DNA of 64,000 nucleotides from Lolium rigidum (Eukaryota > Streptophyta > Magnoliopsida > Poales > Poaceae): the NCBI RefSeq assembly GCF_022539505.1, contig NC_061512.1, positions 147,419,962-147,483,961 of the forward strand. Direction: 5' to 3'. Each line of letters opens with the position of its first letter. The stretch's first letter is position 1. Of the stretch, positions 45,697 through 57,084 are shown piece after piece. The translations under genes and the position numbers were made by a program. A model generated the notes under the pieces. The model had not been told where the DNA came from. It worked only from the letters and a program-made list of their open reading frames with translations, and made no database searches.

Positions 45697-47659
45697 TGAT
45701 GTCTACGGGAGCTTCTATTCTTGTAGAAAGTGTTGGGCCTCCAAGAGCAGAGGTTTGTAGAACAGCAGCAAGTTTCCCTTAAGTGGATACCCAAGGTTTA
45801 TCGAACTCAGGGAGGAAGAGGTCAAAGATATCCCTCTCATGCAACCCCGCAACCACAAAGCAAGAAGTCTCTTGTGTCCCCAACACACCTAATAGGTGCA
45901 CTAGTTCGGCGAAGAGATAGTGAAATACAGGTGGTATGAATAAGTAGTAGCAACGGCACCGGAAAAGTGCTTTGCCCAGGACAAGAAACAAGCGTAGTAA
46001 CGCAGCAGAGTAGTAACGCAATAAAACAAGTAACAAGCAGCGATAGCGATATTTAGGAACAAGGCCTAGGGATTAGACTTTCACTAGTGGACACTCTCAA
46101 CATTGATCACATAACGAACGGATAAATGCATACTCTACACTCTTGTTGGATGATGAACACATTGCGTAGGATTACACGAACCCTCAATGCCGGAGTTAAC
46201 AAGCTCCACAATAATGCTCATATTTTAGTAACCTTTAGTGTAAGATAGATCAAAAGACTAAACCAAGTACTAGCATAGCATGCACACTGTCACCTTCATG
46301 CATATTTAGGAGGAATAGATCACATCAATATTATCATAGCAATAGTTAACTTCGCAATCTACAAGAGATCATGATCATAGCATAAACCAAGTACAAACAC
46401 GGTGCACACACTGTCACCTTTGCACACGTGCAGGAGGAATAAAACTACTTTAATAACATTGCTAGAGTAGCACATAGATAAATTGTGATACAAACACATT
46501 GCAATCATAAAGAGATATAAATAAGCACCTCACTATGCCATTCAACAGTGAATAAGTATTCTCTGAAATATAGCCTAAGAGACCCACACGGTGCACACAC
46601 TGTCACCTTTACACACGTGGGACAAGGAGTCTCCGGAGATCACATAAGTAAAACTCACTTGACTAGCATAATGACATCTAGATTACAAGCATCATCATAT
46701 GAATCTCAATCATGTAAGGCAGCTCATGAGATTATTGTATTGAAGCACATATGAGAGAGATTAACCACATAGCTACCGTACAACCCCGAGCCTCGATGGA
46801 GAACTACTCCCTCCTCATGGGAGCAAGCAGCGGTGATGAAGATGGCGGTGGAGATGGCAGCGGTGTCGATGGAGAAGCCTTCCGGGCACTTCCCCGCTCC
46901 GGCAGGTGCCGGAACAGAGACTCCCGTCCCCCGCATCTTGGCTTCGTGATGGCGGCGGCTCGGGAAGGTTTTCCGTATCGTGGTTCTTCGTATCGTGGGT
47001 TTCGCGACGGAGGCTTTAAATAGGCGGAAGGGCAGAGTCGGGGGCCGACGAGGGGCCACACCATAGGGCGGCGCGGCCCCCCTAGGCCGCGCCGCCTTGT
47101 GGTGTCGCCACCTCGTGGCCCCACTTCGTATGTTCTTCGGTCTTCCGGAAGCTCCGTGGAAAAATAGGCCCCCGGGTCTTCGTTTCGTCCAATTCCGAGA
47201 ATATTTCGTTACTAGGATTTCTGAAACCAAAAACAACAGTAAAATGAGAACCGGCACTTCGGCATCTTGTTAATAGGTTAGTTCCGTAAAATGCACGAAT
47301 ATGACATAAAGTGTGCATAAAACATGTAGGTATCATCAATAATATGGCATAGAACATAAGAAATTATCGATACGTCGGAGACGTATCAAGCATCCCCAAG
47401 CTTAGTTCTCGCTCGTCCCGAGCAGGTAAAACGATAACAAAGATAATTTCTGAAGTGATATGCCATCATAACCTTGATCATACTATTTGTAAACATATGT
47501 AGTGGATGCAGCGATCAAAACAATGGTAATGACATGAGTAAACAAGTGAATCATAAAGCAAAGACTTTTCATGAATAGTACTTCAAGACAAGTATTAATT
47601 AGTCTTGCATAAGAGTTAACTCATAAAGCAATAAATCAAAGTAAAGGTATTGAAGCAAC
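45697..47659 (-). mobile_element. Athila-like element, minus orientation: 3' LTR and 3' internal end
   Basis: The LTR is 45697-47388 (1692 bp; TGATACGTC...GACATCA in its own sense). Right of it come a G-rich tract (AAGCTTGGGGATGCT) and about 270 bp of internal 3' UTR of the kind that precedes Athila 3' LTRs in Triticeae. The element therefore extended rightwards and was cut by the CACTA insertion at 47660. The 5-bp sequence TACTA (45692-45696) is the likely left TSD. The LTR includes the segment CCGGTGCCGTTGC and ends CTCTTGGAGGCCCAACA...ACATCA. Confidence 0.8.
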
Positions 47660-48503
47660 CACTACAAGAAAAGTTGCCATGGCCGACGAAGTTGAAGTCG
47701 CGCCGTGGTTGCTGGTGTACCATGGCCGACGATTTTGGTCCCTCCGTGGTGCATGTCAAAACTTTTTTTTTCTCGTTTTTGAGGCCACCTAGCCCGACGA
47801 AAGCGGCCAAAACGTCGCGTATGGTGGCCCGGACGTGGTGCATCGCGAATTCTCGGGTTCGCCGGCCGAGTCAACGCAAATCCGCACCGCCGAGGGATGT
47901 AGGGCCCGGATGGCAGCCTCTCCGGCATTGTTTTTTTCTCGATCGCGCCATCTCGTTCAACGTTCTCCGATCGAGCCGTTTACGATGCAGGATCATGGGT
48001 CCCGCATGTCATCCTCTATGAACCAAAATTCTTTCTATTCTTGGATTTTTTTTGACCCCCGATTTCTCGGCTACTTCCTTTTTCTTTTGATCCCTTGCCG
48101 CCTTGGAAACGTTGAGACCGCTGTCGCTAAATGGGACCCGCATGTCATCCTCTATGTGCAATCAACTTTCTTTTCTTGGAGTTTTTTTTGGCACCTCAAA
48201 TTTGGTCACTTGCCTTTTTCTTTCGATCCCCTGCCGCCTCTCAAACGGTGATACCGCTGCCGCTAAATGGGACCCGCATGTCATCCTCTATGTACTATAA
48301 AACTTTCTTTTCTTGGAGTTTTTTTTGGCACCTCAAATTTGGTCACTTGCCTTTTTCTTTCGATCCCCCGCCGCCTCTCAAACGGTGATACCGCTGCCGC
48401 TAACCGGGACCCGCATGTCATCCTCTATGCACTATAAAACTTTCTTTTCTTGAATTATTTTTGGCACCTCATATTTGGTCACTTGCCTTTTTCTTTCGAT
48501 CCC
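47660..48503. mobile_element. CACTA (En/Spm) transposon end
   Basis: CACTACAAGAAAA at 47660 is the canonical CACTA terminus. It lies inside the Athila 3' UTR, at GAAGCAAC. Duplicated CATGGCCGACGA motifs (47689, 47720) and the 136-bp repeats that follow are subterminal transposase-binding-type sequence. The other end is not visible; the assembly gap intervenes. Confidence 0.8.
47985..48503. repeat. 136-bp subterminal tandem repeats of the CACTA element
   Basis: The unit GGGACCCGCATGTCATCCTC...CCGCTGCCGCTAAA recurs at about 47998, 48136, 48272 and 48408, the last three nearly identical. The array runs into the N gap, so the copy number is unknown. The gap probably results from this array. Confidence 0.9.
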
Positions 48504-48603
48504 NNNNNNNNNNNNNNNNNNNNNNNNNNNNNNNNNNNNNNNNNNNNNNNNNNNNNNNNNNNNNNNNNNNNNNNNNNNNNNNNNNNNNNNNNNNNNNNNN
48601 NNN
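48504..48603. other. Assembly gap (100 N)
   Basis: Exactly 100 N, the usual placeholder for a gap of unknown size. Left flank CACTA repeats, right flank a different element, so the missing part may be large. Confidence 0.98.
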
Positions 48604-49936
48604 GCTAGTGTGTGCATCTGTGCATATGTGCTAGTCTCTGTGTATAAGATCTGTACCTAGATGCTTTCTATTTTAGTGGCTTTTGACTGGCAATAATCCT
48701 TGGTGAAAACCAAGTGATGATCTACCCATATGAGCATCTGCTCATCCCATGCTTATTTCATGCATATGATGGATTAGATCCATTTGATCTTCTCCAGGAA
48801 CTAGGTATACCTTGTTCCAGCTCCTAGAAAGAAATGTTTTGTTGATGCAGACCTGGTTTTGTGTCACAGCCCTTCACCTCCAGGTCTTGGATGATCTTCT
48901 CAGGTCACCATGATTTCTGGTGGTTGAGTGGGTGTGTGTGTTGGTTCTGTTCTTGCTCAAGAACTCGGATGAATCGAAGCTTGTTCTAGCTTCACCCTTA
49001 CCTGGTGAATCTTTATCTGGTCGACTGGTTATGATTTCTAGGGTTTGTGCTCCTTTTATATGAACCCTACTTCTATCCTTGCATTGACACACAAGCCTGG
49101 CCGCTTTAGTGACTAAGCTGATGCATGGTCTTGCTGTTGCTGCCCAGCACACTTGAGCTGTGTGCTCTCATATGCTGAAACTTGAGCCCCTGGTGTGTGC
49201 TCAGGTTTGGTCTGCTGCTGCCCTTATCTTGTGCTGTCCCTGGTTTTGGACAAGCACAAGTGTGATGTGACAGTTTGCACTGTTAAAACTGAATCTTGTG
49301 TTATTTTGCTAACTGTCCAAACTGAATCTGTGGCTAACACTAACATTCTGGCTAGTGTTAATTCTTTGTTTTGCAGGTTTTGAAGATGGACATGACCAGA
49401 AGATATTCTTCAAGTTATTTAGTCTAGGTTTTAGTTTAGAAATAATATTGTAATCTTCATTTTTATTTCTGTTTATTATTCATCAATTCTTGTATCAAGA
49501 ATTTTGTAAAGACAATGTAATTTGTGTTGTGATATCAATAAAGCCCAAGTTTTTTGTTTATGAGCTTTTGATTTATGTAATATTTATATTCTGAAATAAA
49601 CATTGTATTTATAATTCACTTTGAAATTCAAAGTTGTTTGAATTCATAAGTTGTGTTTAAGTTATGAATTCCATTTTATATTGTTCAATGCTTATTGTTA
49701 ATTGTATTAATACTTGTCAAATGAAATCAATTCCCCAAATCAACAAGATACAAAAGAGATCATGTCGAAATTTCCCTAACTCACATTGCCTAACCCTAAG
49801 TGCAAAATGAGAGAGAACCTCGATCCCTCTTAGGTTTAGTTGCAATAAAGCGCGAAAATTTCTCCCGTTTTGCGATGAAATGCACATCCCATTTCTAAAT
49901 CTACCCTTCGTTGTTCCTATGTTCTGGGTTATTACA
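48604..49936 (-). repeat. Partial gypsy LTR (chromovirus type)
   Basis: The right end is TGGGTTATTACA, so in its own sense the LTR starts TGTAATAACCCAG, like the chromovirus LTR TGTAACATCCC. AT-rich U3 is at 49400-49900; the left part is cut by the gap. A minus frame at 49717-50049 crosses the boundary and is not a gene. Confidence 0.65.
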
Positions 49937-49980
49937 GTGTGACGCCCTGGCCTCCCCGTGCCCCTTCTCCCTGACCGCGC

Positions 49981-50140
49981 CGCACCACGCTGCCCCGCGC
50001 CTCGCTGCGTCCTTGCGTGCTCCGGGCCGGCGCGCCCACTCGACGTCACCTTCTCCTGGCCGCACCACGCTGCCCCGCGCCTCGCTGCGTCCTTGCGTGC
50101 TCCGGGCCGGCGCGCCCACTCGACGTCACCTTCTCCTCGC
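49981..50140. repeat. Perfect 80-bp tandem duplication, GC-rich
   Basis: 49981-50060 is repeated at 50061-50140 with essentially no change until the last base pairs (CTGGC against CTCGC). The period is not a multiple of three, so it shifts any frame. This argues against a coding constraint. Confidence 0.9.
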
Positions 50141-50525
50141 CACGTTCCTGCGCGCTCCTGTGCGACCGCGCGCGCGCCGCGCGGCGACCACCTCCTCTGT
50201 GCGTGCGCCCGGCGGCGCCAATCCCCGCCAACGCTCGCCCGCTGCCGGACGCCTGCCGCCGTGCGCGCGCCAGTTGGTCCTCAGCGAGTACCCCATCTGG
50301 CACGCCCCCGCTCAACCTCGACTTCTCCTCGCCACGTCCCTGCGCGCTCCTGTGCGCTCACGCACGCGCCGCCTCCGACCGCGCCGACCACCTCCTCTGC
50401 GCCTGCGCGCGCCTGGTGGCTCCAATCCCCGCCGACATGCGCCCTCATGCTCGCTCGCTGCCGGCCGCGTGCCGCCAGGCGCGCCAGTTGCTCCTCAGCG
50501 AGCAGCCGGTCTCACGCGCCCCTGC
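50139..50525. repeat. 191-bp degenerate tandem repeat, GC-rich
   Basis: Two copies (about 50139-50329 and 50330-50525) share CGCCACGT-CCTGCGCGCTCC, CGACCACCTCCTCTG-GC and CCAGTTG-TCCTCAGCGAG. Long open frames in three plus-strand phases here follow from composition. Confidence 0.8.
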
Positions 50526-50689
50526 TCGCTTCCGGCCGCTGTGGACGGAACAGGGACCGTTGGCGCCGGAGAGAAGGACCTCTGTGGGGACTACCGGTAG
50601 AACTCCAGCGAGCTCTGGCCGGAGTTGGAAGGGATTCGGGATGGGTAGGGAGGAGACGACCTCCTTTTTAGTATTTTGGGATTTTTTTT

Positions 50690-51071
50690 TTTAATGTTAG
50701 CTGACAAGTGGGACCTATGGCCACATCAAATTTGGGCGCCACATCAGCCTTACTTGTGGGTCCGACCTGTCAGAATAGCTGTCAATTTGTCAACGAGCGT
50801 TTAGTGTTTTTTGAGACAGCTGACCCAAAATCTGGTAGTTTTTTGTGATTCGATCACAAAGTGGTAATTTTTCGGAATTTTGCTCGGAAAGTGGTAGTTC
50901 TATGCTATATACTCAGTTATGATGCTACTATAATTGGGGAAATCCTGCTTACTTCCCGTCCTTCCATGTAATTATTCAACAGCTTTAGATTTAGTAGCTT
51001 GCTGAGATTCGCGCGCTTTATCTAATATATATGTAAATGCGTGAGTATATTTAAATGCATGATTAACACAG
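50690..51071. other. Boundary sequence with GTGGTAGTT-type repeats
   Basis: 50830-50915 has repeated GGTAGTTTTTTG, GTGGTAATTTTT and GTGGTAGTTC separated by about 30 bp. This could be a terminal region of a DNA transposon carrying the FAR1-type gene, but no matching inverted end was found. Confidence 0.35.
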
Positions 51072-52325
51072 GAACGAATCAGATGTGAAAACTGCAGAGG
51101 TCGATGGTACCAATAACGACAAAACGTTTCCTCTGGTGCTAAGTGCAGGGCAAGAGAAGAACATGTACTATTTCACATTTATAACTTCCTTCTACTGTCA
51201 ATCCATAAGTACTATGTTACTTAAACAGATTTTTGTAAACCTTCAGGGAATTTAATTTCAGCTCGGAACTCCCTGATGAATCGATAGATACCTGCTTGTT
51301 CCAAGATAGTTCCTTGCTAAGCGAATCTGTGAATGGAATGGTAGATATAGCCAAGGGGAATGGCACTAGAAGTTTCTCTACTTTCAACAATATGGATGAG
51401 GACAGTGTCGGAATGGATGTGACGTCCCAGAATAAGTATGCATTTCACATTTCAATCGTTACATAATTTTTTTAATAGGCAAGCTGTAATTACTTGTCTA
51501 ACCTATTAATTCAATACAATTCCAGGGACTACAATGTTGGTCCAATAGAGGAGTCGATGAGGAAATATTGCGAGGACAAAAGAACGGTCATGTTCAAGCC
51601 GGAGGTAGGAATGGAGTTTTCCTCGACAGAGGAAGCTTACCAATTCTACAACATGTATTCGTGGGTAGCCGGTTTTAGCATAAGACTAGGAGACAACTAC
51701 ACGAATAAGAAGAAAGAAAGGACAATGCAGGAGTACCTTTGTCAGCGGCAGGTGCCATACTACATAATTTATTGGAATTAATATCTTATGCTTAGGTAGA
51801 ACTCTACCTTGTTGTAATTAGGTGTGCTATTTCTTTTCCAGGGTACTGACAACGAGACAAAGTACTCTACAACAAGGTGTGGATGCAAGGCAATGATGAG
51901 GGTTTCTGTCAATGATAATTCTGTCTGGTATGTTAAGAAATTTGTAGTTGAGCACAACCATGATATGGTAGAAAGCTGTGGAGAGAAAAAACACCTTCCT
52001 TCACATAGACAAATTGATAAGCACACTAAGGAGATGATCAGGCATTTAAGAGAGAACAATGTAAGCCTTACTAGAGTAATTTAGTCATGGGTAGTTTGTT
52101 TGGATCAATGGAGAATGTGCCTTTCAGTAAGAAGACACTCCGAACGGTATGTTCTAGAATAGCAAAAGAAGCTTTGGTTGATGATGTTCAGAAAACTCTA
52201 GAATCATTTAGGGAAAAAATATCTAGAGATCATAGGTTTGTCTTCACGGCAGAGCTAGACGACGACAGTAGATTGAATTCTCTTATGTGGACAAGTGGAA
52301 GGAGCAGATCATTATACCAGCATTT
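51072..52325 (+). pseudogene. FAR1-related (FRS) gene, truncated after the DNA-binding domain
   Basis: Four exons can be read: 51072-51135, 51247-51435, 51526-51751 and 51842-about 52325, all with AG/GT borders. Exon 3 begins the FAR1 domain (GMEFSSTEEAYQFYNMYSWVAGF). Exon 4 continues it with the zinc-binding Cys and HNH motif (TRCGCKAMMRV, FVVEHNHDM). FAR1/FHY3-family proteins are transcription factors derived from Mutator-like transposases; this domain binds DNA. A stop or shift at 52080-52083 (VIxSWV against MGSLFGSMENVPFSKK) breaks exon 4. The frame ends shortly after the LMWTSGRSRS motif, before the MULE transposase core and SWIM domain, where sequence of the opposite-strand gene begins. 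No function expected. Confidence 0.75.
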
Positions 52326-54539
52326 CCCAATGGATCATCTTCAAGTGGATCGTCTATAATGGGTACTTGCATGTTCACAACTGATTCCTCCGGGAATAGC
52401 CTGCGAGTCCGGACCCATCTCGATGACTTAATAATCCTCTCTGTTTCTGCAGTGGTGACAACAATAGTAGACAATTGGAGGCAGTTGTTCTGAAGATCAA
52501 CAGAACATTGTCTACCATCTATACTTCCGGGGCAGCACTGATTACCTTCCTCCGTGGTGTGACCTCTATCTGGTGATATCTCAGTGCTTTGGATAGCCGC
52601 GTGGGTATTGTCGACTCGGTTGGGTGGGTCTGCTTGTACTGACAACTCAACTGGGAACTGGACTCTAGTGGAATCAATTAGATGTGCCTGTGACGGCGAG
52701 TTTAGAAAACTAGGCTGTGTGTAAGGTGTATAGCAAACTCTGAAAGTTGCATGTGGATCCTGAGATTTCTGCAAGGCATGGGCTTGAGCGTCCACTATGC
52801 TGCCGGCAACATAAGTAGGATGGACGATGTCAGGAACTGTTGTCACTGGAATAGAAGATTGTGCGTTTGATGAAGAATCTGCCTGTGCAGAATACAATTT
52901 CTCGTGGAGAGAACGAATGGCAGATGCTCGTTCGGAATCAATCTTCATAATCATCTCTGACAATGATTTGAAAGATTCTGCATAGACTTCATCCCTTGCT
53001 TTGACAAACTGCGCGTCGATTTCCATAATTCCATTGAGGAAAACCTGATCACGAGCACAGAGTAGTGAGTTGATGAAATAGGCCAGGAAAATGCTTGCTG
53101 ACCTTATTCTGTAAATGTTTTTCATACAAGTCAATTACCTCGTCAACATGAATGACGGGCAAGCTATGGCTGCAAGGATCACTGGCATTTTTTGCACCTA
53201 CATCATGTGAGCTTGATGTTGCTGTGTTGCCATGGTTGCACTCGTCCGCGTAAGTAGACTCGTCCATCTGAAAATCGGTTTAATCCAAAAATGTTGTGGA
53301 TACCTGGCTAAATAGCATGGTTTCCTCTTTCTATGCTGAAACTAGATGCACACATGTACTCCACGAAAAATGTATGACACATCGGAATTACCTCTAGCTT
53401 CCCATACACTGGGCCATCAGCTGTTCTGCACTTCAAATCAGTCAAATCTAGAAGGTCCAGCATATCAGTTGTAACATAGATTGCACGAGGGTCTCCGTGG
53501 GGGACTTTCAAAATGGCAGATTTAACAACATCAATATAAATGAGCTGCAAAACAAATTTGAGGCATGATTACTTAACCAACACACATATCAGGTGTAATA
53601 TACTTCTGAAAAAAACATATAGGATGTGATGGCTACCATCTGACTTACAATCAAAACATGAACACACCCGTGCACGTTGACATTAGCAGCCTTCGATTCT
53701 CTATACTCCCGAATACCTTCAATGAGCACATCAGCTACATGGTCACACCAATTCATGTCCTTAATAATCTCAACATTGTTGACAATTGGGGAGTAGCTAA
53801 GGTTGACATAGTGTCCACTTGATGGAGCGAGATATATACAGAGGACGTAGAGCATGAAAGATCTTTTAAATTGTTCCGGGTCATGGGTCGCTACTAGAGA
53901 CTCTAGTGTGGACTTAGAGCTCAAACACCTAGCACCTTTCTCTTCCTTTAGTTCTTTATCTTCATCCGTGGACCCCTTGACTTTCCCACGTTTGCTACGT
54001 GGCAAAGGAACAGCATATGGACCATCAGGGATACCTAACAATTTCTTGATAAAGGGTTTGATTTTGATTGGTCTACCACGTACAATAAGAGCTTTGTCCT
54101 TCCAACTACACTGGTTAACTAGCCAGACAGTCAAGTCCTTAGGGAGCCTGCAATTTGGCATGGAAAGAAATACCGCAAAGCCAATCTCCTCAACCCATTT
54201 CCTCTGATCCGTGTCAAGGTTCCTCACCAGATCGACCAACAAGTGAGGGGAACATTTGAACCCAATATTCTGTTTACAGTTGAAGGGTACTAAGTCAGGA
54301 ACAATTTGCACGTGTAAATAATCCTCTAAAGAAAGGAAGGAGGAATATGGGTTCATCACCTGTTTGGCCTTAGCATCCTTTGTGTTTTTCCTGCCTTTTT
54401 TCCTTTTCTTGGTTGTTCTGTTCTCAGATCCTGAATCAGAGACATATCCGTCCATACGGTTCTTCCTGCTACATTTTTTGGATTTTAATCTTGGAGATGC
54501 ACATGATGGTCTCTCGAAGTCGTCATCGCTGAGGTCCAT
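52283..54539 (-). CDS. Multi-exon gene, plant mobile-domain/Ulp1-associated-type N-terminal region (about 656 aa)
   Basis: The coding exons are 54539-53649, 53544-53392, 53267-53103 and 53044-52283. All introns have consensus borders (GTAAGT, GTAATT and GTCAGC donors; TTTTGCAG, TTTTCAG and GATCAG acceptors) and keep phase 0 without a stop. The protein starts MDLSDDDFERPS, has a basic nuclear-signal-like region (RTTKKRKKGRKNTK, about residue 40), then a conserved segment FKCSPHLLVDLVRNL...VFLSMPNCRLPKDLTVWLVN...GIPDGPYAVPL. In grasses this segment heads proteins of the mobile-domain/C48-protease group. A coiled-coil-prone stretch follows (FLNGIMEIDAQFVKARDEVY, KSLSEMIMKIDSERAS) and a Ser/Pro/Gln-rich tail. 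No protease domain is present. The stop lies in sequence antisense to the FAR1 fragment, so the original C-terminus was probably lost. A captured or transposon-derived gene is possible. Confidence 0.7.
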
Positions 54540-54546
54540 TGTGCTC

Positions 54547-54547
54547 T
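54547..54547 (-). other. 3' splice site before the start codon
   Basis: TTTTTGTGTATAG on the minus strand ends at 54548, followed by AGAGCACA and the ATG at 54537-54539. This supports a 5'-UTR intron and decides for this ATG rather than the one six codons upstream. Confidence 0.6.
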
Positions 54548-54724
54548 CTATACACAAAAAGTTAAATCTAGCATTAGTAGATTAATCATGTTTAAAATAT
54601 GCGGCAAGCTGAGCCATACATAAGAATAACTATTCAGAGAAGCTAAACTGACAACGAGGTGGAACTGGGCTTAACAGGAAGTTCATAAAATAAATATATG
54701 AAAGCATCAAGAGTACTCATAATT

Positions 54725-55250
54725 TGACACTACCTTCTTATGTGTTTCCTTATTTGAGACCGAAACTTTTTTTCTTCCCTATTAGACACTACATCCGTCC
54801 ATTTTTAACACTAAAGGTGTTAGATGAAACATGAAAAGGTTCTGTTAGCTGATTCTCCATTTGTTTTCAGTCGTAAGAGGATCAGATAAGGAGTATACAA
54901 GGTGAAAAGCTGTATGTTGTACGCACCAAAAAAATGTGTCTCTCTCTCATTCGTTTTGCGCTGAATTCGTGAATGTGTGAGAGGTCTTGCAACGTCAGTG
55001 GAGACCTGTGCTCCTGGATGGTTCGGTCTCAGGTCTGTACTCACGTTTATATCAGGGGTAATTTGGTCACTCAAACCAATAACTTACCAGCCTAATTTGT
55101 ATTTGGACCGAATAGTCCAACAGAGTAGACGGTAGTGTCATACAAGGAACAAATTTTATGCCTAGTGCCAAATTGGGAAGAAAAAGTGTTTCAGTTTCAA
55201 CAAAGTCACCACATTTAAGTGTGGTGTCCAATAAGGAATTTTCTCACGAT
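54725..55250. mobile_element. Candidate foldback element in the 5'-UTR intron
   Basis: Left arm (TGACACTACC...TTTCCTTATTTGAGACCGAAACTT, 54725-54800) and right arm (55130-55250) are imperfectly inverted. They share TGACACTACC, GAAAC-CTTTTTCTTCCC and TTCCTTAT-GGACAC in reverse complement. About 330 bp lie between. No clear TSD. Confidence 0.4.
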
Positions 55251-55436
55251 TAAACAAGGATGTAATATTTAGTACCAGAATAAAAAATCTATTTTCATAT
55301 TCCCTTTGATTGTGGGCCTAGTACAAATTATTGAATTCTTTGCATAACCAACGGACAAGTACAACCATTATTTTTGCATGTCCACGTACCAGAATGACGG
55401 GCAGTATGCACTAACTTAAATACTAGTAACCTATTG

Positions 55437-56300
55437 GCAAAAAATATACGACCTACCAGCTATGGTTGGCAAGGTCACACAGATACACATAGGATATGTA
55501 GGCTAGCTAATATATCATACATAAGTAGTACATAATTAATGCATACCAACATATGGCTATTTGTTTACCTTATATTTCGCAATCTATTTGTTTACCATGA
55601 TTTGTACAATTTTTTCAAGTATATAGATCACAATTATGTTGTTAGTGAAATACATCATGATTGTGCTAGATCCAGTACAATTTTGAAATCATGCTGCTAA
55701 TTTTTCATTTAAACATATATATAGAAGATCCTTAGTCAGTTTTGTTCACACTTAACCAAGTAATATTATTTTGATCACACAACTATGATTTACACATATT
55801 CGAGCATTTTTTAATTGTTTCATTTCAGCTTGTTCATAAAGTATCTTCAAATATATTTGGTCTAGGTATGGGTTCAATACCTATTTGGAATCACACAAGT
55901 GTGGCACATGCCACACTTGCTTACTGAATTTTGTACATTACATGCAGTAAATATAATTAAGTTGCAGAATTCGAATGCATGTGCGCATAGGGAATTGGTC
56001 TAATTACAGGACGGCAATCAGTTTGATAGCAAATAAGTATGGCACTGACCACATATATGGCACTGACCACATAATTTTACTGAATTTTCTGTCTTCTCTA
56101 GTAAATATAGTTAATTTTCAATACTAACATATGTGAGCATGTTAAAGGGATCTGGTCTAACTATGGGTTCACTCACATATTGGTATGAGATAAGTATGGC
56201 AAAACATATACGACCTAACAGCTATGGTAGGCAAGCTCACACATATACAGGGCACATTTCCGTTAGGATACAGCCAGTTTGTAGGTTAGTAATATTACAT
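55437..56300. repeat. Imperfect direct duplication in the long intron
   Basis: The block TATACGACCTA-CAGCTATGGT-GGCAAG-TCACACA-ATACA occurs at 55447-55490 and 56207-56250, about 760 bp apart. A smaller tandem (TATGGCACTGACCACATA, twice at 56037-56073) lies between, plus an inverted AAGTGTGGC/GCCACACTT pair at 55899-55920. No gene seen in 55250-56600. Confidence 0.6.
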
Positions 56301-56668
56301 TGCTCTTGGCTACATTTCCGCATCTAAACTATAATTCCAGGATGTAGAGGCTACAGTGTAATTATAGTACACGCATGATACTTTTGGCTCCACCTAGAGT
56401 TCAACCAGAGCATCAACTTAAACGAGAAGAACTAGCATGCATCCGGGCGAAATTAAACACTACTGGCGGCGGGTAAACAGTGTACAGGGAATCTGTTCAG
56501 ATGGGCTATTATCTAGGTGGAGAACTGCTAGATCTAATGGGGCTGTCCCGATAAATACAAGAGGGAAACCCTAGCAACGGCGGCGGCAGAATGAAAGGGG
56601 ATTGCAGTTTCAATGCGAAGTTAGTAAAGCTTACAATCAGATAAGTGGCCGTGGGTTTGTATACGCAC

Positions 56669-56860
56669 CTCGACTAACGAAGCGGCGGCCGCGAAATCTC
56701 CAACAGCTGGAGTGTAGGTTGAGGATTCGTTCGGCGGATGCCCCCAAGCGAGCAGAGAGCCGGATGCAACGAAGAAGAAGAAGTGTTCTCAGGAGGGGAT
56801 GGAGTAATTGAGAGAGGCCGTGAATCCTATACACGCCGCAGCAAACACGAATACTTGAAT
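56669..56860 (-). promoter_or_regulatory. Putative 5'-UTR exon of the 52-54 kb gene
   Basis: On the minus strand TTAGTCGAG is followed by GTGCGTAT at 56668, a strong donor. Upstream sequence is GC-rich with CTTCTTCTTCTT, like a plant 5' leader, and a TATA-like GTGTATAGGATT lies at about 56825-56836. Spliced to 54547 it would remove a 2.1-kb intron. This is inference from splice signals only. Confidence 0.4.
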
Positions 56861-57084
56861 TACTCATGACAATACCCACCACGCTGACGTGGCTACACGA
56901 ATCTCAACGAAAATGAACGGCAAGTGGAGCACCGGTAGCCGGTAGGGAACGGCTCCGTTAGAAATGACTTTGCGGTTGTCCCTTAGCATCCCTAGCTTGC
57001 TGTGGAGACGTCCGGCAGGGCAGCTCGAGTTTTCCCGGCCACGAACTCGCTTCCATACGAGAAGAGCTGCCCCGACGCTGATGG

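Noticed and set aside
48432..48660. Two frames containing runs of X
   Set aside because: They exist only because N bases in the assembly gap are read through.
49911..50694. Three overlapping plus-strand frames of 225-237 codons
   Set aside because: GC-rich DNA has few stops; the 80-bp and 191-bp repeats are not multiples of three and no domain is recognisable.
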